Below are positions 60,095 to 64,000 of a stretch of 64,000 nt of DNA, piece by piece. Under the pieces are notes generated by a model. The model was not told the DNA's origin, made no database searches, and saw only the letters and a program-made list of their open reading frames with translations. The position numbers and the translations under genes are program-made. Each line of letters opens with the position of its first letter. Within the stretch, counting starts at the first letter, position 1. This DNA is from Deltaproteobacteria bacterium (lineage in GTDB: Bacteria; Myxococcota_A; UBA9160; UBA4427), in contig JAJDAO010000088.1 in NCBI GenBank assembly GCA_029261835.1, positions 1-64,000 on the forward strand. Reading direction: 5' to 3'.

Positions 60095-60466
60095 GAATCC
60101 TCGCCTTCCCCCAGCTGTCATCGAACGGAACGTCGATCCCAGTATCCACGATCGCCCCCCCGGAAGTCACCCCGAACAGACTGTCGCTCTCCCGTGGATC
60201 TCCAAGGCTCGTCCGCCCCGGAATCGTTGAACTTTTCTCCATCCCCAATGCCGCGACACCGCGAGCGGCTGGGCGAGCGAGATCGCGGAGGAGGAGACCC
60301 AGCGGTTTCCCGGCGGAAATAGCTTGAGCAGCCACAGGCCGATCTGGCATTCTAGAAACCGAGCGAGAGACGCGTTGGGTCGTCGGCAGCGAGTCGATTC
60401 GCGGCAAGAGCCCGAGCCGGTCGTGACAGGCTTGTCACAACTGGTCAGTGGCGGACGAGGGCACAG
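60095..60466. other. Intergenic region upstream of the sensor kinase, nothing specific recognised
   Basis: About 370 bases between divergent genes. Only short low-quality frames occur. It includes a small inverted repeat TGACAGGCTTGTCA at 60424-60437, directly upstream of the kinase start, which might be a binding site. No RNA gene is recognised. Confidence 0.35.
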
Positions 60467-62254
60467 ATGGAACTCGTCGTGCTCGGACTGATCCTCCTCG
60501 GAGCCGGCCTCGTCGGGGGCGGCTGGATAACGAGGCGGACGCGCGTGGAGTCCATGGGCTATTGGCCCTGGGCGTGGGCGGCGATTCTCGGTGGCGCCGC
60601 GGCGCTGACGCTCTCCGATCGCGTTCCCGGCTTCCTGTACGCCGCCTTCGTGCTCGGCTCCCTCTTTCCGGCTCTTCTGCTGGCCGGTGCGCTTCGGCGA
60701 GCCGAGCGGGCGGTGCCCGGCTGGCTGATTCCCGCTGGCTTGGCGATCGGAGGCGGCCGCGCGGTTTTGTACGCGCTGGGACTCGAGACCGCATCCTACG
60801 GTCTGGCTCTCGCCTTCGAGCCTCTCACGGTGCTGGCCGCGGCAGTCGTAGTACAGCGTGCCGCCTCCGAGTGTGGCTCGCGTGTGGGCCGGCTGATCGC
60901 CGTCTGGCTCCTGCTCATCGCCGGTCTGGAGGCGACAGACGCCTACGGCTCGATGCGTGGTGGCGCCGACTCAGTTCCCTGGCTGCCCTGGATCGTGCTC
61001 GGCGTGCCTCTTGCCATCATCCAGGCGTTCGCTTCCCTGAATCAGATTCGCGCCGGGGTCGAGGACTCCCGCAAGGCGTTGGAAGAGTCGGTATCCCTAC
61101 TGCAGGCAACGCTCGATTCCACCGCGGACGGTCTCCTGCTGGTGGACCGGCACGGCCGGTTCGCCAACTTCAATCAACGATTCGCCGAGATGTGGGGCCT
61201 ACCGCAGGAGATCCTCGACGAGAGTGATGAGACCGGAGCGATCGCCTTGGCCACGCAGCAGATGAAGAATCCCGCAGTCTTCGCCGACACCGTGAAACGT
61301 CTGTATTCCGAGCCCAAGGAGGAGAGCTTCGACACGCTCGAGCTCAAGGATGGCCGCATCATCGAGACATACTCCCAGCCGCGACGGATCGGCCAGGAGA
61401 TCGCGGGCCGGGTCTGGAGCTTCCGGGACGTGACCGCGCGCAGACACGCGGAAGAAGTGCTCGCAGGTCACCGGCACCAGCTCGAAGAACTGGTTCAGGA
61501 ACGAACACGAGAGCTGCTGGAATCGCGCAACAAGCTGCGTCAGGCCGATCGTCTGGCCAGCGTGGGGACCCTGGCCGCGGGAATCGCCCACCAGATCAAC
61601 AATCCGATCGGGGCGATTCTCAACGCGAGCGAGTACGCGTTGCTCTGCGAGGACGAAGAGGACGTCAAGACCGTCTGGAAGGGGGTCCTAGAGTCGAGTC
61701 AGAGGGAGGCGCGCCGATGCGGCGAAATCGTGCGGAGCATGCTCCAGTTCGCGCGTGACGAGCGCACCGAGAAGTGGGTGGAGGATCTCAATCACGTCGT
61801 GCGCAGTGCGTTTGGCGTGACGTCGGCTTACGCGCGCGAACGCTCGGCCCGCATCGAGATCGAGCTGGCCGAGGCGCCGCTTCCGGTTTTCATGAGCCCG
61901 ATCGAGGTCGAGCAGGTGCTGGTGAACGTGATCCGGAACGGCCTCGAATCGCGCGATTCCGATGCTCACGTCAAGATCCTCACCGAGCGGCGAGACTCAC
62001 GAGCGCACGTGCGTGTTCACGACAACGGGAAGGGCCTGACACCGGAAATCGAAGATCGCATCTTCGATCCCTTCTTCTCGACCCGCCTCCAGCAGGGCGG
62101 AACGGGCCTCGGGCTCAGCGTCGCCCACGGCATCGTCGGGGATCACGACGGCGAGATCTGGATCGACCATGAACCGACCGGCGGGACGTCCATCGTGATG
62201 GAGCTCCCGCTGGCCGAAGAAGCGGCGGGGAAGATCGATCCGCCGGCCTGCTGA
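60467..62254 (+). CDS. Membrane sensor histidine kinase with PAS domain
   Basis: A 595-residue kinase. Residues 1-200 hold about six hydrophobic helices (MELVVLGLILLGAGLVGGGW, then FLYAAFVLGSLFPALLLAGAL), followed by a coiled coil and a PAS domain near 215-330 (LDSTADGLLLVDRHGRFANFNQRFAEMWGLP). The dimerisation box has His375 in GIAHQINNPIGAIL, and the ATPase has NVIRNGLESRD, HDNGKGLTPEIEDRIFDPFFSTR and GGTGLGLSVAHGIVG. The substitution of Gln for Glu after the His (HQ instead of HE) may affect phosphatase or kinase balance. No cognate response regulator is adjacent on this strand. Confidence 0.87.
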   Translation: MELVVLGLILLGAGLVGGGWITRRTRVESMGYWPWAWAAILGGAAALTLSDRVPGFLYAAFVLGSLFPALLLAGALRRAERAVPGWLIPAGLAIGGGRAVLYALGLETASYGLALAFEPLTVLAAAVVVQRAASECGSRVGRLIAVWLLLIAGLEATDAYGSMRGGADSVPWLPWIVLGVPLAIIQAFASLNQIRAGVEDSRKALEESVSLLQATLDSTADGLLLVDRHGRFANFNQRFAEMWGLPQEILDESDETGAIALATQQMKNPAVFADTVKRLYSEPKEESFDTLELKDGRIIETYSQPRRIGQEIAGRVWSFRDVTARRHAEEVLAGHRHQLEELVQERTRELLESRNKLRQADRLASVGTLAAGIAHQINNPIGAILNASEYALLCEDEEDVKTVWKGVLESSQREARRCGEIVRSMLQFARDERTEKWVEDLNHVVRSAFGVTSAYARERSARIEIELAEAPLPVFMSPIEVEQVLVNVIRNGLESRDSDAHVKILTERRDSRAHVRVHDNGKGLTPEIEDRIFDPFFSTRLQQGGTGLGLSVAHGIVGDHDGEIWIDHEPTGGTSIVMELPLAEEAAGKIDPPAC

Positions 62255-62290
62255 CGAGCTCGGGGCCGAAGGAAACCGCCTCGAATACGA

Positions 62291-62991
62291 CTAGCCGAGA
62301 GTGGCCGGTGTCGTCCGTCGCCCCAGGAGCCACACGCCCGCAGCGCCAAGCAGCAGAGTGATCGCCACGAGACCCCATGTGGAGAGACCCGGCAGGGGCA
62401 CCGGTTCACTGAGGAATACACCGGAGTCCGAGCTGCAGCTCACGCCTGGCTCGGAGAGGGTCCAATTCGTCAGCCGGATGCTCACATCGCCCGACGCGGC
62501 CGCCGCAGCATCCTCGTACGTGGGCGTCCCCACGTTGAGATCGAGCGTGCCGACGATCGTCACGTCGGCAACGAACGGGCTCGCGAAGCTGCTCCCGGGC
62601 GCGGCGAGCTGATGCTCGAGGACAACCGCGGCGTCGACCACGAGCGGAGGATCGCCGGCTTTGACCTGGGGGTGGGTCTGGCCCGCCGTGGCGGAGCCGA
62701 AGGCAAGCGTCATGGTCAGGTCAGCAGAGGGCGCTGGACCGGAGCCGTCGCGGCCAGCTCGGCGCTCGGGAGGCTCACTCCGTACGCGGCGTCGGCGGTA
62801 TGGCTCCACTCGCCCACGACCCCGGCCGAGTCGGTATTGGCCACGCCCGTGCTCTGCGTACGGTCGATCTCACCGTTGGGCGGGGTCGAGTTGACGACCA
62901 GCACGCGCAGACGCCCACTCGCGAGACAAGTGGCGGCAGCGACATCAGCGGTCGTGGCCTGTACGAGGCAGACAAGGAGCGTCGAGGACAT
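62291..62991 (-). pseudogene. Frameshifted secreted protein with IPTL-CTERM-like sorting tail
   Basis: Two frames form one protein. From ATG 62991: MSSTLLVCLVQATTADVAAA, then LRVLVVNSTPPNGEIDRTQ and SAGVVGEWSHTADAAYG, stopping at 62716. The second frame (in use by about 62740) continues TMTLAFGSATAG, VVDAAVVLEHQLAAP, FVADVTIVGTLDLNVG and VSIRLTNWTLSEPGVSC, ending in a sorting tail: VPLPGLSTWGLVAI, a hydrophobic helix and GRR. A PxLS-W motif before a helix and arginines matches the IPTL-CTERM class. A possible earlier signal start (MRRLPMLSPSRLRTALAV at about 63043) lies in yet another frame, so two breaks are likely. Either a decayed gene or sequence errors. Confidence 0.6.
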
Positions 62992-63095
62992 CAACCGCGA
63001 GCGCGGTTCGCAATCGGGAAGGGGACAGCATCGGGAGCCTCCGCATGGCGAGCTGGCGGAACCAGTCGGCTCGCACGGCCGGTGCTCGGCGGCGA

Positions 63096-64000
63096 CTACA
63101 GCGCGGCACCCGATGGCGTCGGGTCGGCGTCCGACGGCGATGACGCTCCGGCCACCGCGCTCCCCTTGTCGAGGATCGCCTTCAGCTCGGCGATCAGCTC
63201 CGACCCGACATAGGGCTTCTGAACGAAGCCGTCGAAGGCGCGTCCTGCCAAACGCTGCATCAGGTCCTGGTCGCTGTGACCGCTCGAGAGAATCACAGCG
63301 ATGTCGTTGCGAATCCGCCGGAGCCCCTCGAGACACTCCTCACCACCCATGCGCGGCATGCTCAAATCCAGCACCACACAGATGATGTCATCCGCCCGCC
63401 GCTCGAAGGTCTCCAGCGCGGCGTGGCCGTCGGCTGCCGTCAGCACGTCGAAGCCGGCTTGCTTCAGGAATCGGCTGCCCATCCGGAGGATCGGTTCTTC
63501 GTCGTCCACGAGCAGAACCGTTCCGGTGCCCCGCCAGCGCCCCACTGTCTTCGTGTCTTCCGCGTCGTTCGAGATCAGAGTCTCTACGAGGGCCGGAAGC
63601 AGTATCTCGAACGTCGTCCCCTTGCCCGGCTCGCTCACGATCTTCATCGCGCCTCGGTGGCCCCGCACGATGCCGAGCACCGTAGCCAGACCCAAGCCCC
63701 GGCCAGTGAACTTGCTTGTGAAGAAGGGATCGAACATGCATCCGCGGGTGTTGTCGTCCATACCGCAGCCCGTGTCGATGACCTCGAGAACCAGGTACCG
63801 GCCGGGCGGCAGGTTCTCCTCCGGAGCCGCTCCTGTGAAATCTTCCCGACTGCAATCCCTCACGTCCGTCACGAGAGTGATCACGCCGCTTCGCTCACCG
63901 ATCGCCTCGCGGGCGTTCGTGATCAGATTCAAGACAACCTGCCGCAGCTGCGTTGGGTCGGCTTTGACCGCCGGGAGGCTCTTGGCGAGCCGGTACTCGA
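63096..64000 (-). CDS. Hybrid sensor histidine kinase, ATPase plus C-terminal receiver (partial)
   Basis: The gene enters from the right edge; about 301 residues are visible. The ATPase part has QLRQVVLNLITNAREAI (N box), LEVIDTGCGMDDNTRG (G1), FDPFFTSKFTGRGLGLATVLGIV and GTTFEILLP. A receiver domain follows: TVLLVDDEEPILRMG, phospho-acceptor Asp in CVVLDLSMPRMGGEE, Ser-Ser in VILSSGHSD and Lys in GFVQKPYVGSELIA. It ends in a short serine/alanine-rich tail. The sensing portion lies outside the window. The order kinase-receiver suggests a phosphorelay. It is convergent with the frameshifted secreted-protein gene only in location, not in strand. Confidence 0.88.
   Translation of the reverse strand, partial: EYRLAKSLPAVKADPTQLRQVVLNLITNAREAIGERSGVITLVTDVRDCSREDFTGAAPEENLPPGRYLVLEVIDTGCGMDDNTRGCMFDPFFTSKFTGRGLGLATVLGIVRGHRGAMKIVSEPGKGTTFEILLPALVETLISNDAEDTKTVGRWRGTGTVLLVDDEEPILRMGSRFLKQAGFDVLTAADGHAALETFERRADDIICVVLDLSMPRMGGEECLEGLRRIRNDIAVILSSGHSDQDLMQRLAGRAFDGFVQKPYVGSELIAELKAILDKGSAVAGASSPSDADPTPSGAAL

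Noticed and set aside
1..64000. rRNA, tRNA or classical riboswitches
   Set aside because: No cloverleaf, rRNA core or known riboswitch core was recognised by eye on either strand; a covariance-model search would be needed to exclude them.

Overview
This is a 64 kb GC-rich chromosomal window from a Gram-negative bacterium: it encodes apolipoprotein N-acyltransferase, a predicted outer-membrane beta-barrel and a probable cell-envelope sorting tail. No rRNA or tRNA gene marks the taxon. The mix of a probable selenoprotein peroxiredoxin, an IPTL-CTERM-like tail, a wax-ester synthase, sigma54-type signalling and many acyl-CoA enzymes fits the high-GC deltaproteobacterial lineages (Myxococcota/Desulfobacterota-like) at least as well as a gammaproteobacterium. 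That placement is inference.

The dominant theme is steroid catabolism. Genes at 8.1-20.3 kb (ipdA, ipdB, ipdC, echA20, a fadE31-like/partner acyl-CoA dehydrogenase pair, DUF35 protein, lipid-transfer-type thiolase, fadA6, two SDRs, a third acyl-CoA dehydrogenase and a MaoC hydratase) plus 35.3-39.7 kb (ipdF and fadE30 on the minus strand, fadD3 on the plus strand) correspond closely to the KstR2 regulon of Mycobacterium tuberculosis. That regulon degrades HIP, the last two rings (C and D) of the steroid nucleus. A FadD19-like steroid-side-chain CoA ligase lies at 58.5-60.1 kb, and a Tat-exported type II DMSO-reductase-family molybdoenzyme (steroid C25 dehydrogenase and nitrate reductase belong to this family) at 30.3-33.2 kb. 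Two similar palindromic sites, one upstream of ipdA and one upstream of fadE30, suggest that the two parts are co-regulated.

Layout: 1-7.9 kb housekeeping and miscellaneous (FAD protein, glycerol-3-phosphate dehydrogenase, YciI, OsmC, RecQ, M23 peptidase, spermidine-synthase-like protein); 8.1-20.3 kb HIP operon; 20.6-24.3 kb wax-ester synthase, a 183-bp palindromic MITE-like element, monooxygenase-fold protein, outer-membrane protein, SDR; 24.6-28 kb sulfur assimilation (cysteine synthase, sulfite reductase-TusA fusion); 28.2-35.3 kb EthD protein, alcohol dehydrogenase, molybdoenzyme, NTF2-like protein, sulfatase; 35.3-40.5 kb HIP activation and first beta-oxidation step, then a low-GC SDR; 40.6-47.5 kb Lnt and a kinase / receiver-kinase / sigma54-activator signalling set; 47.6-51.3 kb second molybdoenzyme, epimerase and a coupled zinc-ribbon protein; 51.5-55 kb copper-delivery pair (PCuAC, SCO) and a ClC channel; 55.3-60.1 kb peroxiredoxin with an in-frame TGA at the peroxidatic cysteine and a C-terminal glutaredoxin domain, cupin, PNPOx-fold protein, aroE-aroK, FadD19-like ligase; 60.5-64 kb sensor kinases and a frameshifted secreted protein.

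The most notable observations are the probable selenocysteine peroxiredoxin-glutaredoxin fusion, the steroid C/D-ring cluster with its candidate operator, the MITE-like palindrome that supplies the stop codons of both flanking genes, and the orphan molybdoenzyme in a steroid-degradation context.
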